A stretch of DNA of 64,000 nucleotides from Ailurus styani (GCA_002007465.1 LNAC01000001.1:5101347-5165346); one strand, 5' to 3'. Shown: positions 46,187 to 58,339, numbered from the stretch's first letter. The notes: generated from the letters alone by a model not told the origin. A program made the numbers and translations.

Positions 46187-46575
46187 TCAGGCTGCCATGA
46201 CCAATGACTGCAAACGTGGGGACTTAAGACAACAGAAACTGACTTCCCTTACAGTGTTGAAGGCCAGAAATCCAAAACCAGGGTGTGGGCAAGGCCATGC
46301 TCCCCACAAAGCCTCTCCGAGAGGATCCCTTCCTCACCTCCCCCAGCTCCCAGTAGCCACAGGTGCCCCTGGGCCTCGGTGCCCTGCGGCAGCCTAATTT
46401 CCACCCATGGCCTCCTTCTCCTGTGTCTCCTCACTTCTTATAAGGACGACAGTTATACTGAATTAAAGGCCTACTCTAATCCAATATGACCTCATCTTCT
46501 CTAACTGTATCAGTAATGTCCCTAATTTTCTAATAAGGTCACATTCTGAGGCACAGGGGTTACAACCTATCTTTG
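46187..46575 (-). mobile_element. MaLR (MLT1A-like) solo LTR, minus strand
   Basis: On the plus strand the order is reversed and complementary to MLT1: AGGCTGCCATGACCAATGAC, TTAAGACAACAGAAACTGAC, GAAGGCCAGAAATCCAAAAC, CTTCTTATAAGGACGACAGT, CCAATATGACCTCATCTTCT and AATAAGGTCACATTCTGAGG. Non-coding; same orientation as DOCK1. Confidence 0.88.
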
Positions 46576-46579
46576 GTGG

Positions 46580-47080
46580 GGGGGGGGAGTAGTTAACCCA
46601 AAACATCTCCATTTTCCATCATAAAGTATTTAGTAAGTGATCCAGTCAAGTTATTGCTTGTAATCAATCATAAGGCACTGTGTTTTCCTTCAAGTTAATA
46701 TGTAAATGTATGCAAATATTCATGTGAAAATGTTTTGCACTGCTTAATTTTTTTTTCTTTTGTCTACTTTGCCTGGATATCTAAATTCAGACTAAAGCTT
46801 ATAAGAAATTTTGAACTTTGAGAATAAACATCAAGTGATTTATGTGGAAACCCAATTATTCTACTTAACAGCACTCTAATCTTTTTTAAAATTTTTAACA
46901 GAAGACAGAAGTACACTAAACTTAGGTTGTTTTGTCACCAGGGATGGATTTTCAGGCTGACGCTATGCCAGTGTTAGTGTTCCAAGTACCAAGTGATGAC
47001 AAGGTGCCAGGCATCACACTAAACACTGTACACACATCGTGCTGTTTCGTCGGCTCAGTCAAACCCCATAGTCACAAACA
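46580..47080. other. AT-rich intronic DNA without recognised elements
   Basis: It starts just after a G run (46577..46586). No gene or nameable repeat. Confidence 0.45.
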
Positions 47081-47377
47081 CACCAGCCTGACACACTGCA
47101 GTCTCCACACCACCACCGGCCCAACACACTGTAGTTGCCACACCACCACCGGCCCAACACACTGTAGTTACCACACCGGTAGCTCCCTGACACACTGCAG
47201 TCTCCACGCCTGCACCTCCCTGACACACTGCAGTCTCCATACCAGCACCTCCCTGACACACTGCAGTCTCCACGCCTGCACCTCCCTGACACACTGCAGT
47301 CTCCACGCCTGCACCTCCCTGACACACTGCAGTCTCCACGCCTGCACCTCCCTGACACACTACACTCACCACACCAC
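47081..47377 (+). repeat. 33-bp minisatellite, about nine copies
   Basis: Units read CTGCACCTCCCTGACACACT then GCAGTCTCCACGC. Left-hand units are diverged (CACCACCGGCCCAACACACT), right-hand ones nearly identical, a typical homogenisation gradient. Because 33 is a multiple of three, open frames run through it in several phases (for example an 11-residue VCQGGAGVETA repeat on the minus strand), but these are artefacts. Confidence 0.94.
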
Positions 47378-47379
47378 AA

Positions 47380-49060
47380 ACCGCTCGGCTAATTCCTCAG
47401 CTCCCCTTCCCACTTCCACAGATATCAGGGGTCACTGATGACTTTTTAACCTGTGACTTAAAATTGCCACAGCATTTTATTCCAGTCATAGAGCTCCCCG
47501 CTGATGCCATCGGCCGGCCTCCCTGCGGCACAGTCAACACTGCAGAGCAGAGTCTGCCATCTATGTGGTCAGCCCCAGGCTCCTCAGGCTCTCTGCCCGC
47601 TGTGATGAAGACGATGGTCACGTCACTAACCGACAGCAGCAGTTAGGGAAGGCTTATTTCATTGTTAAGAACCATCTCTACTTGACCTTCTGTGTATTTC
47701 CCTCACTTATCTTCTCAGAAAAGGAAGAAATCAGAAGCTTCCATGATCTAGATGTGTCAGAGGAAAGGCTTTCTAATAATATGACTGCATTTGGGTCTCG
47801 TCTGTCCCCTGTGGTTTGGAGTCTGTCCACACAGGCGCACCCATGCACACTGTGAATGTGTGTATTTTAGAAACATCCCCGTGAACGCCCTGAGGGGTAA
47901 GAAAAGGCATGAGGAGAGCCACCGGGGAAAGTGAAGAAGCAGGACTAGGTAGTGCCAGGATTTCACGCAGCTCTAACTTCATGTGCACACACAGACACAT
48001 AATTAAAAGGACTTTAGAACATAAGCAGAAGGCAAATTAGGCCGACTGCCCAGCAAGGCGGGCTGCACGAAACAAGGAGTGTTCATAAAAACCGCCAACA
48101 AGACTCAACACCACCGTCCCGTCTCTCCGCGCCGGCGGGGCCTTCCCAACCACGAGATGAATCATTACCAGGCCAGTGATAAAGGTGCAAGCCCGGTGAA
48201 AATTACCTAGGCTGGTAAAGAAAAGAAAAGAAAAACTGTTGCAGGCTGACACATTTAAAGAAAATCTGCAAAGCGGCTGCACATACCTGAGGGTAAGCGG
48301 CAGACTTTGGCGGGTAAATAAAACATTAACTTTAAAAATAGAAGTACTAATGCAATAGTGTTTATGCCACGATTATTAAACCTTTGTCCTTAAGAAACAC
48401 TTTCATCCAATCCTTCACGTCCAGGGACTTAGATTCTTCACTCTGAAGGCTCATTCCACGTTAATCTCACCTTTAAGTGCCTGCCTATAAATCACAGAGA
48501 TCAAAGAGGGAAATCGTGCAGACAAATGTTTTAGAGCCCTTGACCACATCTGGCCCCCGCTGGTAACTGCTGGTCAGAGAAAGTGCAAAATGGAGATTTT
48601 ATTTTCTGTTCAACTGGAAGCAACACGGTTGAAGAGGCAGGAACCCTAAAGAATTGGATTTCTGTTAAATCACCTATTTTTCTTTTAACCTTTCGCCCAA
48701 CTTTCACTGCCCCTCCCCCACGCTGAGCATTGGAAGGGCCCCAATGTTCACTAAAGCTCTGGACTGGGTGCCAAAGAGGGTCCCAGCTCTGCACCCACCA
48801 TTCCCAGCTCCTCAATCCAAAAAAGCAGGTGGCTAAATGCCCGTTAAGACTTTAAAAGTCTATGGACATCTCGTTTTTCTCTCCAGACTCAACACAGGAA
48901 TACAGATACACTTGGAAGGGTGGATATTTCTGGTACATTATTTAGAGAATGCCTACGAGATTCTGACTTCTACCTTTCGTAGAGCTTCCATCCTTTACTA
49001 ATTAGTACGTAATACTATGACTAAACAGCCATTATTCTAAAGTGAAAGGATCATGAAGAC
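47380..49060. other. Intronic DNA without recognised elements
   Basis: No repeat or exon could be supported. GC content is near average. Confidence 0.45.
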
Positions 49061-49067
49061 TCTAAGC

Positions 49068-49150
49068 CAGGGGCTGGCAAACCACGGCCCGCAGACCAAA
49101 TCCGGCCACAGCCTGGCTTTGCAGCCCATCCACAAAGAATGCTTTCCACC
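49068..49150 (+). mobile_element. DNA-transposon remnant (probably hAT type)
   Basis: CAGGGGCTGGCAAACCACGG, then CCCGCAGACCAAATCCGGCC, is a good match to the start of the same MITE family seen at 30.9 kb. It breaks off after about 80 bases. Here no hairpin is present, which shows the ancestral arrangement. Confidence 0.65.
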
Positions 49151-49154
49151 ATTT

Positions 49155-49930
49155 TTTTTTAATGAGGTAAAACTCATGCAACACAAAATTAACCACTTTA
49201 AAGTGCATGATTTGGTTAAAGCAATTAGTTAAAAAAAATTTGGTGCCTCAGTCTCCTCTGTAAAATAGAGATCAAAAATAGCACTCACTTCGCAGGAATG
49301 TTGTAGGAGTGAAGTAAATGACTATATAAATAAATTAAGGAAGTGTACAATTCATAGCATTTGGTACGTTCACAGGGTTGTGCAACCGCCAACTCTGTGT
49401 CGTTCTAGGTCTAAAATACTTTCGTCTCTGGCCAAAGAAACCCCATCCCAGTTAGAATAGTCACTTCCCATTCCCTCCCCCGCCCCAGCCATTATCTGCC
49501 TTCCGGGTCTATGGTTTTGCCTCTTCTGGACGTTTCCGATACAGAGAGAATCCTGAGATGTGTGTCCTTTTGTGACTGTCTTCTCTCACTCTGCCCAATG
49601 TTTTCTAGGTTCACCCATGTTGTAATGCGTATCAGTGCTTCGTCATTTTTATGGCTCAATAATCTTCCGTTGCATGGATGCGCCGTATTTGATTCATGCA
49701 CTCATCTGCTGATGGACATGTGCACAGTTCCCATGTTTCGGATAGTATTTATACTACTACCAACCCTGTGGATGTTTACGTACAAGTAAGTATTTGCTGG
49801 GACGTCTGTTTGCAGTTCTTCAGGGAACAGACACAGAAATGGAATCTTGAGTGATATGGTAATTGTGTGCTTAAAACTTTTTGAGGAATTGCCAATCTAT
49901 CTTCTGATTTTACACTTCTGAGTAGTTCCA
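49155..49930 (-). mobile_element. L1 3' end, minus strand
   Basis: On the plus strand, TTAACCACTTTAAAGTGCAT, GTTTTGCCTCTTCTGGACG, GTTCACCCATGTTGTAATGC, TTTTTATGGCTCAATAATCT and CATCTGCTGATGGACATG are complements of L1 3'-region blocks. It is one of only two L1 pieces here in the same sense as DOCK1. Confidence 0.85.
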
Positions 49931-49939
49931 CTGTTTGTT

Positions 49940-50060
49940 TAAGTAGGCTCCACGCCCCATGTGGAGCCCAACGCCGGGCTGCGGTTTATGATCCTGAGAT
50001 GAAGACCTGGGCTGAGATCAAGAGTCGGATGCTTAACCAACTGAGCGATCTAAGCGCCCC
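49940..50060 (-). mobile_element. CAN-SINE head, minus strand, truncated
   Basis: The minus strand starts GGGGCGCTTAGATCGCTCAG, then TTGGTTAAGCATCCGACTC and ATCTCAGGATCATAAACC. Only the tRNA-derived part remains. Sense to DOCK1. Confidence 0.85.
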
Positions 50061-50061
50061 G

Positions 50062-51948
50062 AGGGGGTTCATGTTTTTAATGACTGTATACATACCCACG
50101 TAGTACCCTCTATTCTGCCTCCTGGCCAGCAAAACCTAAGGTATTTATCCTCTGGACCTTGACAGAAAAAAGGCTACAGATCTCTGTTCTAAACAAAAAC
50201 GTCTGGCTGTTCCTTTCAGCCATTCACTGCTCTGTAGGTTCAAAGTACTTCAGTGTGTATGATCGACTTCCCCGGCACCTCATCACCGTGCTGCAGGGCG
50301 GTGGAGACCAGGGCAAGAGCCTCACTTTACCGATGATCCCAGGTCCCGAAAGCTGCTCGGAGCCTCCCTGGGGTTCCGCCGCCACCAGGACCTGGAGCTG
50401 GGACTCGCCCTGCCACCTTCCTTCCCAAACTTGGGTTTTCCTTCTCCACTCCTCCTGCTCATCCAGTCCCTGCACTTGACCCCAACAGCTAGACTGAGAA
50501 AGCATGTTATTGGAGCAACAATGAAGAGGACTTGAGAAGCAGCCTGAGAGGAGGGGAGACTTGGGGTTTGGGGGGGGGAGCAGTTAGTTCTAGAAACAGC
50601 CAAGTCACCAAGGTCCTGGCGACGCCCCCAGCTCTCTGAGGAACACGTGACCGAAGGTGTGGTTGAGCTGCCCGGTCTCCAAGTTTGTATGCAGCATGGC
50701 ACAGGCGTCCCCTTTCCTTCAGGACAGAGCCTCTTCCGAGGGAGCCGCCCAGCTGGGGGGTGGGGGAGCTGTCAGTCCATTTAACCCAACCACACACTGG
50801 ATTCCTGAGCGATTCTGTCACACAGCCCGGAAGGGGCCACACACCCAGAGATGTGACTTTCCACCGACAGGAGACGTGCAGCTTCCCAGTTAGTTCCCGG
50901 CGCTTGGCTGAGATAAAATCCCCCTGTCCCTCTGCCTTCATCCAACAGGTGTGCCAGGGACCATGCCAGGTGCAGGGAACAAAGAAAGGAACACAACTCA
51001 GCCCTTGTCCTCAGGGCCCTCTGTCCAGCAGCGGCCACAGGTAAGGTGGGGAGGAAGTATGTGAAAAAACTGCAGAGAGCAGCAAGGGGCAGGCCTGGTG
51101 TGAGGGGCAGGCCTGGGTGAGTCGAGAAAGGTTTACGAGTTGAGCTGAGCCTGGAGGTGGAAGATAAATGAAGACTCTTTACAGGCAGAGAGAAGAACAT
51201 ATGCAAAGGCCCGGTGGCACGGCCAGACCAGCAGTGTTGACTGTATCAGAGTTTGGGTAAAGAAATACCCCCAGACGTCACTGAGGTCGGCCGGACTGAG
51301 TGCCATCCATCCCTCTATTCTGGGGGATCCCCAGTATCGGCTCCCATCCTCACCTCTCCCTCCCCCTGGCCTCTCCAGGCTGATCCTCAAAGCAACGCTC
51401 CCCAAGAACCAACTGAAGAAATTTGGCAGCCTGGCCACCGTGCCTGGAGGACCAAGACGCATTCCTGCCTTTGAAAAATAGGCAGTAGAACACACATGAC
51501 GTTAGAAGGACTTGAAAATAAATCTTGTGAAGTTAATAGAAGCACAGCAATTTGGAAGAAAAATAATCACATTTCCCTCCTGCTAAATCATTATTTGCCC
51601 CTGGAAAAGTCAATTATGTTAAAGAAAATAAGTTATTATTTTCGGGGGGAAAAAGGGAGCCTTGATAAGTGCCTTTATTCCAGCAAATACAACTCCACCA
51701 GCGAAGGCCCGAGCTCCTGTATTTCTGGAGATCTCGGGGCAGCCGGACAGGTATTGCTTGGGAAGAATGTGGGGAAGGGTCCAGAATTCCCCTGGAAGGC
51801 TGCACATCTGTCCTAGAACCTGACGCAAAACTGCCATTTGTGTTTCTCAGAAAGGAGAAGAAACAACAGCTGGCTCCTGACCACCTTCCCACAGCCAGCA
51901 GGCCTGGCCGGAGGCCCCCGCCCCCTCCCTTCCTCCCCTTCCTCCCCC
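50062..51948. other. Intronic DNA, mostly unrecognised
   Basis: An L2/MIR-class piece is likely at about 50940..51240 (GTGTGCCAGGGACCATGCCA, GCAAAGGCCCGGTGGCACGG). A G run lies at 50571..50579. No exon supported. The last 40 bases before the gap are C-rich pyrimidine sequence. Confidence 0.45.
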
Positions 51949-52277
51949 NNNNNNNNNNNNNNNNNNNNNNNNNNNNNNNNNNNNNNNNNNNNNNNNNNNN
52001 NNNNNNNNNNNNNNNNNNNNNNNNNNNNNNNNNNNNNNNNNNNNNNNNNNNNNNNNNNNNNNNNNNNNNNNNNNNNNNNNNNNNNNNNNNNNNNNNNNNN
52101 NNNNNNNNNNNNNNNNNNNNNNNNNNNNNNNNNNNNNNNNNNNNNNNNNNNNNNNNNNNNNNNNNNNNNNNNNNNNNNNNNNNNNNNNNNNNNNNNNNNN
52201 NNNNNNNNNNNNNNNNNNNNNNNNNNNNNNNNNNNNNNNNNNNNNNNNNNNNNNNNNNNNNNNNNNNNNNNNNNNNN
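51949..52277. other. Assembly gap of 329 N
   Basis: Sequence is unknown here. The left flank is CCCCCTCCCTTCCTCCCCTT-type pyrimidine sequence (G-rich on the minus strand), a common cause of sequencing failure. Open frames drawn through the Ns are meaningless. Confidence 0.99.
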
Positions 52278-52654
52278 GCCTCTCTCCAAGGAGGCAGTCC
52301 TGCGGGGCTCCAGCCTGCCTTCCCAGGTATCAGCAGAGCCTCTGCTTCCAGCAACACCCTCACGATGCCACAGTAAACAGCCAGGGGGTGTTGCCTCCGA
52401 GTCCAGCTTCACCCCTGCAGGCTTCACCCCTGCACTTCATACCCGTGGTTCCCACAGGGGAGCCATCCTGCCCACAGGGGACATGAGGCAATAGCTACAA
52501 CTACGGAGGCTGCCACACTGAGGGAAGGGGAGCGCTACTAAGATCTAGTGTAGAGGCCAGGGATGCTGCCAAGCGCCCAGCAAGGCACGGCACAGCCCCC
52601 ACAACCAAAAATCACCCAACCCAGAGTGTCAAGAACACACAGGTCCAGAAACGC

Positions 52655-52760
52655 AGTTTTATATGAATTAGCCCGTTTAACCGTCAAGCAACTCTGCAAG
52701 GCAGCAACTACTGTTATCCACGGTTGACAAGTGAGCAAACCGGGGCACAGGGGGACGCAG
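52655..52760 (+). repeat. MIR fragment
   Basis: TTAACCGTCAAGCAACTCTG, CAAGGCAGCAACTACTGTTA and TGACAAGTGAGCAAACCGGG follow the MIR 3' part. Confidence 0.75.
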
Positions 52761-54530
52761 AGTCCCCCACGCACGCGTCCCAACCTGGACACCCGTCCTG
52801 GCTTTGACGGGACGGCCTCCACAGGCAGGGGTGTCCCTGAAAATCCGGAGGAAGGAGGCGCTGAGCCTCCAAGCGGTCCCTCCCGGGTTTACCACCAGCC
52901 TGCTGGGCGGAGCTGGGCCGCTCACCCACATCCCGGGCCAGCTGCCTGCCCCAGGCCCCTGGCGGCACCCACAGCCTGGAGCTCAGCCTCCTGGCCACAC
53001 GGCTGCACCGTCCGCACCTCGGCATCAGGAGAGCCTGGCGAAGGATATCAGGGAGAGGAAAGCACGATGCTGTGAGCTCTGGGGGAAGGCAGGCTTCTCC
53101 TCGACCCCGACTGCCCTCCCCACGCTCTCTCGACCACCCCCCAGCCCTCCTTCTGCTGCGAGACTCCAGGCCCTGGGGACTCGGGGCCACTCGTGCTGGG
53201 CCCTCAGCCCTCACACACACCTGTCGCCCCAGCCCGGGTTGGGAACAGGGGGCAGGCTCTTCCGGAAGGGGTCAGGAGGCAGAGAGGATGAGGCCTGCGA
53301 TGCCGGGGCCCGGGCACAGGTCCGGAGCAGCTCAGACAGGAGGGGCAGATCACAGACTGGGACCCGGGACCAGCCCGGCACCCGGCTGGACAGCAGTATA
53401 GCAGGAAAGGAGGCCAGAAGGCGACGAAGGACATTTTTTAAAGGGTTTCCAAGCAGGCAGCCGCCACCCCCGTCTGCAAACTCTGACCGGAGAACCTGAG
53501 AGCCCAGGATTGACAAGCACTGAATGTGCTGGTTTCGCCATGAAAGCCATCAAACACATCCGAGTCCCTGCAATCTCCCAAAGCTCAAAAAAACAGTTTT
53601 TGGTCCCTCACTGCATGGCAAAAACTGAGCCTGAGCGCAGAGCAGGCTGCTCACAGGTCGCCTCCCTCGCGCCGCAGGTGACCGCGCAGCCCCCGCAGCC
53701 TCATCTACGTGTCCGACCGCGGGGTGTCCCCAGACGGGCCGGGGGTGCAGCAGGCACGTGAGCCATCTGCACAGGTACCGTCTTCCTCTCCGCATCCAGG
53801 CCAACCTGAACTCGGAAACACCACTAGCCCCAGGAACTTCGCGGAAGGGACTGGTGACCTGTGCCATGATCTACACCCCCGGAGGGCGACTCTGCATCCC
53901 CTCCGTCCAAGAACGACGCCGGCAAGCACACTGCAAGGAAGGAAGGAAGGTGACCGGGAGGCGCAGTCTTCTGTGACCTGTAATCCCTCCGTGGCTGATA
54001 CAACGGCGTTGCTCAAGGAAGCGGGGACGCGCTCATCACTACCCACCTCGCTCATCGGTTCAAGGGTTCGACTCCCCCGCTGACGCTGCTCATCAGCGAC
54101 TACACAACTTGTCTAGTAACAAAACAAAAGCTACAAAACCTTAGGAAAAGGAGTGCTCGCTCTGCCACGCGGCCCCTTTCCAATGACAAAGTGATTAAAA
54201 CCATCGCCAGAAAGCACCTCTTTTCTCTAGAACAGGCTAACACCAATAATACCAAGTAGTACTTTCTCCTTGCGAAAGAGGAAAGACTCGAAAGTAGAAC
54301 TTGTCCTTCTGCAAGCTCTACCACATGCACTATTGCTCCGCTAGGCACAGTGGCAAAGAGGTAAATGGAGGCCACTATTGCCCCATCTCCAAGGGCCTGA
54401 GGCCAGGGAGGGGAGATAAGGCAGAAGACCGGCGCCCGGGCCTGGATTCCAGGCATTCTGACTCCCCGGCCAGTGCTCTTTACCCTACACCATAATGCCC
54501 CCCGCCCAACCTAGCTTTAAGTTACTAGAG
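52760..54530. other. GC-rich intronic DNA without recognised elements
   Basis: Moderately CpG-rich between 52.8 and 53.8 kb. Several long open frames on both strands are compatible with high GC alone. A perfect B-box-like GGTTCGACTCC occurs at about 54065, but no tRNA fold could be seen around it. Confidence 0.45.
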
Positions 54531-54550
54531 CTGTGACTGATTTACCTCTA

Positions 54551-54749
54551 TTTTTTTTTTTTAAGATTTATTTATTTGACAGAGAGAGAGGAGAACGCGT
54601 GAGAGGGAACACAAGCAGGGGGAGTGGGAGACGGAGAAGCAGGCTTCCCGCTGAGCAGGGAGCCCAAACTCGGGGCTCAATCCCAGGACCCTGGGATCAG
54701 AACCTGAGCCAAAGGCAGACGCTTAACAACTGAGCCACCCAAGCACCCC
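54551..54749 (-). mobile_element. CAN-SINE, minus strand
   Basis: The minus strand starts GGGGTGCTTGGGTGGCTCAG and ends in a poly-A tail. The target-site duplication GACTGATTTAC is at 54535..54545 and 54750..54760. Sense to DOCK1. Confidence 0.94.
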
Positions 54750-54760
54750 GACTGATTTAC

Positions 54761-55480
54761 TTTTATATTTTATAGCCTTTTTTCAGTGCATGCTTAAAGA
54801 CAAGCATTATTTCAGAATATTAAGATTCCACTCTAATACACCAAAACCAACACTTAGAAACAAAGACACAGTTCTAACGAGCAGGCTTCCCTACACCACC
54901 TCCTGAGGCCAAAAGAATTCCAAAGCCGCAGGCATGGGATCTGGGGGTGCCGCGAATGTTTCAGGATGGTGAGACTAGAACTGCCAGCAAACACGAAGAT
55001 GACTCATGTAGAAGGCAGTCTCCCTTAGCCTCACGGGTCTACCCAACCCCCAAGGAGGACTCTCTGGGCCAGGTCTACGGTGAAGGGCATCCTGGAATCT
55101 ACGGGACAGAAGGAGCAGAAAACAGGCCAAGGAAAAAGGCAGCACCTGTTCTTACTCGCATTTCTTCATATCTTTGTCGGGGTCTGGACGTCTGTTCTGC
55201 CAAGCAACTCTCAGGGACAAAATGGTGTGACAACTTACGATCTGTGTTCGATGCCAATAATGCTGAAGTATACATAACTCCTCCTGATTAACAGTAAGTA
55301 GGTGTGGACGACACGGACCTGTTAGAGGACAGCCCCAGTACGCACGTCCTCCTCTTCTTGCACAGCACACCGCTAGACTCTATTTCCAAGCCCCGGGTGC
55401 TGTTGTTTGGGCCACGCACTGAGCTCTGGGATGGGCACCACCTCCAACCCCGGCTGGAGGGGAGAAAAGCTCCCGTGAAA
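54761..55480. other. Intronic DNA without recognised elements
   Basis: No repeat or gene could be supported. Confidence 0.45.
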
Positions 55481-55499
55481 GGTCCTCCACCTCTTTGGT

Positions 55500-55530
55500 T
55501 TTTTTGTTTTTTAATATTTTATTTATTTAT

Positions 55531-55570
<40 letters not shown>

Positions 55571-55709
55571 GCACGAGAGGGGTGAGGTCAGAGGGAGAAG
55601 CAGACTCCCCACTGCGCAGGGAGCCCAATGTGGGACTCAATCCCGGGACTCCAGGATCGTGACCTGAGCCGAAGGCAGTTGCTTAACTAACTGAGCCACC
55701 CAGGCGCCG
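55500..55709 (-). mobile_element. CAN-SINE, minus strand, with an expanded (GA)n run
   Basis: The minus strand begins GCGGCGCCTGGGTGGCTCAG and reaches a long (CT)n stretch (plus-strand (GA)n at about 55532..55567) before the AAATAAATAAAAT tail. Flanks TCCTCCACCTCTTTg / TCCTCCATCTCTTTc form the target-site duplication. Confidence 0.92.
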
Positions 55710-55873
55710 CTCCTCCATCTCTTTCTTTCCCCACCCACAAGTTGAAAGGCAGGAAGCCCAAGAGCCTAGAGGAGGGCAGGGCCTGACTCCCAGGATGACT
55801 AGAGGCAGCGGAGCCCCTGTACCCCCTCCCCACCAGCCACTTGGACTTGGACATACACAAATTACAAACTTTC

Positions 55874-56075
55874 GGGGCACCTGTGTGGCTCAGTCGGTTA
55901 GGCGTCTGCCTTCGGCTCAGGTCACGATCCCAGGGTCCTGGAATCGAGCCCCACATTGGGCTCCCTGCTCAGCAGGAATCTGCTTCTCCTTCTCCCTCTG
56001 CAGATGCCCCTGTTCTCTCTCTCAAATAAATATATAAAATCTTTAAAGACAAACGGAAAAAAAAAAAAAAAACGG
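55874..56075 (+). mobile_element. CAN-SINE
   Basis: Head GGGGCACCTGTGTGGCTCAG, then TCGGTTAGGCGTCTGCC, body and AAATAAATATATAAAATC tail. The target-site duplication CAAACTTTC is at 55865..55873 and 56076..56084. Confidence 0.94.
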
Positions 56076-56089
56076 CAAACTTTCATTGT

Positions 56090-56560
56090 ATGAAGCCAAG
56101 GAAATGTTGGGGCTCTTTGTTACAGCAGCCAGCCAACCCTAATTCAGGAAAGAAATCACCCTAGTTACATTTACATATAAAAGCGTACCTTACAAATCTG
56201 AGTTAAACAAAATCACTCAAGATGGCACAAAAATTTGTTTCGCACTCGTGAGGAAATGCGGCAGCAAACTGCGCCCATGAACAGCAATCCCACCAGGACA
56301 GACTCCGAGTGACATTTCTGGGAAGAGATTTAGCCACCTAAGCTTTACTGGGCTCCCTGCTCCTGGTCCCTTCAGGAGCTCTGGGGATCGACCCGACAGG
56401 ACCTCAGAGCGAGCACTGAAATTCTAGGGAAGCCATCAAACATCTCTCCCCGTCGGACCCCCCCCTCACAACAAGCAGGGGCTGCAGAGACAGTGGGGCC
56501 CACGTCGCTTCGGTCACACAGTCAGACTATGGGCATGAAAGAAACAGCTGGCGAGCACAG
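56090..56560. other. Intronic DNA without recognised elements
   Basis: No repeat or gene could be supported. Confidence 0.45.
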
Positions 56561-56564
56561 ACCT

Positions 56565-56960
56565 GGTGCCAGGTTTGTGCCAGCCTATCTCTGTCTTCAT
56601 CCCCAGAACCGCCCGAGGAGGATGGTATTATCACCAACTTACAAGGGAGAAACTCGGGCTTACAGTAAAAAACTCACCCAAGGGGCGCCTGGGTGGCTCA
56701 GTGGCTTAAAGCCTCTGCCTTTGGCTCAGGTCATGATCTCAGGGTCCTGGGATCGAGCCCCGCATCAGGCTCCCTGTTCAGCAGGGAGCCTGCTTCCTCC
56801 TCTCTCTCTGCCCGCCTCTCTGCCTACTTGTGATCTCTCTCTCTGTGTCAGATAAATAAATAAATAAAATCTTTAAAAAAAAAAAAATTCACCCAAGGTC
56901 ACCCAGCTGGCAAGAGATGGAGCAAGATTCAAAGATGCATCTCCACGCCCCCCAATCCGC
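56565..56960 (+). repeat. MIR SINE split by a CAN-SINE
   Basis: GGATGGTATTATCACCAACT, TACAAGGGAGAAACTCGGGC, and after the insertion CCAAGGTCACCCAGCTGGCA form one MIR. This shows the order of events: MIR first, SINE later. Confidence 0.85.
56682..56884 (+). mobile_element. CAN-SINE inside MIR
   Basis: Head GGGGCGCCTGGGTGGCTCAG, GGCTTAAAGCCTCTGCC subfamily motif, AAATAAATAAATAAAATC tail. Target-site duplication AAACTCACCCAAGG / AAATTCACCCAAGG at 56670..56683 and 56885..56898. Confidence 0.95.
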
Positions 56961-56964
56961 GATC

Positions 56965-57900
56965 TTCTGGCACATGCCCCTCACGGAGAGAACACCTTCT
57001 CTCCTCGAGGTACCCACATGAAAAGCTAACAAGCTGACAGATAATCTGTCTGGGGTAAGACCACCTGGTTTTTAGAAGCGGCGAGCCCGCATACGGAAAT
57101 TTCAGGACCCCCGTGCACGCGGGACGCGGACGGCTGCCAACCGGCCTGCTAACGCTGTGCTTCTGAGCGACCCTCGAGAAGCACGGGCTGTTTACTTGTC
57201 AGAGGCCAACACCTGCCCTCGCCCCACCAGCTACCGAAATGAAAGCTCTCCCGTGAGAGCCCAGGGCCTCTGCAGACTGTGCGAGGGTTGGAAGGGCCAA
57301 CGTCACGGCCCCCGCAGCCCCCGCAGAAGCCCCCGGAGCTGTGCACTTGGCCCAACAGTGACTGTGCGATGGGGGCACCAAACGCACTCCTTGCCATCGG
57401 TGGACAATGGCATTCTGGAGCCCCAGGGAGCCTGGCCACCCTACCCACACGCCAATACTACAAGCGGAAGGAACTGGAAAGAGAGCCAAGCTGGAGGTCT
57501 CCGTCTCCAATGCCGCAGGCAGATGAGCGGGGGCAGGCGGGGGGGTGAAGGGGCCGCCCCTGAGGAGGCGCTGTTCCCCAGAGGCGCCCACCATGTGAAC
57601 GGACACACTTACAACCTGCTCAACTCCCTGTTCGGGTCTCAAACCCCCTGATCGTATCACCCCGTCACTAATGTGATTACAAGAAATTTCCAGGGCTGAA
57701 CACAGACACTAATTTGATTCCTTAAATTAGATTCTGAGAGCCTTGTGCGGGAGAGGGGGCTCACACTGCGAGCTCCCACCTCCCAGGTCCCTCCTTCCTT
57801 CTTCCAGGCATCCCCAAGGAACTGGGGACCCACGACCTTGCAGAAAAGTAATCATTCAGATGGTAGCCACCAAAAGCACACAATTGAGGGAATCTTACTT
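56965..57900. other. GC-rich intronic DNA without recognised elements
   Basis: CpG-rich between about 57070 and 57400. Overlapping open frames in several phases, none with a domain I recognise. Confidence 0.45.
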
Positions 57901-57904
57901 GTGA

Positions 57905-58235
57905 TAATCATGTTATGGGTTATGGCCCCCAAAATTCAAACACTGAAGTTCTGCCCCCCCCCCATAATTCAGAACGTATTTGGAGACAGGGTCTTGAAAG
58001 AGAGGATTAAGGTGATGACATCACGAGGGTGGGCCCAAATCCAGTAAGAGGAGGTGAGGACACAAACACCGCGGAGGAAGACCTTGTGAGAAGGCAGCCC
58101 TCCACGCACCAAGCAGAAGGCCTCAGAAGGAACCACCCCTGCCAACACCTGCATCTTGGACTTGCAGGCTCCAGAACTGAGAAAATAAATTCTGGCAGTG
58201 TAAGTCCGTCGGAGTGGTGCTTGGTTAAGGCAGCA
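57905..58235 (+). mobile_element. MaLR solo LTR (MLT1/MST-like)
   Basis: CATGTTATGGGTTATGGCCC, ATTTGGAGACAGGGTCTTGA, AGGATTAAGGTGATGACATC, GCCAACACCTGCATCTTGGA and GGCTCCAGAACTGAGAAAAT appear in LTR order. Non-coding. Confidence 0.82.
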
Positions 58236-58339
58236 AACACACACACACACTTCATGTGCTGACTTGAGGGAGGGTCCCAACGCACTCCCACCCCATTCAT
58301 AAAAGCGAACTTAGGTACAGTGTTACTGCTGCTGACATA

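Noticed and set aside
47081..47377. CRISPR-like array or repeat protein gene
   Set aside because: Repeats are contiguous with no unique spacers, and this is a vertebrate genome. The open frames exist only because the unit length is a multiple of three.
51614..52494. Long open frames of 200-250 codons on both strands
   Set aside because: Most of their length is the run of Ns in the assembly gap.
54040..54085. A tRNA gene, from a perfect B-box-like GGTTCGACTCC
   Set aside because: No matching acceptor stem, A box or cloverleaf could be built around it; such a short match is expected from old tRNA-derived SINE debris or chance.
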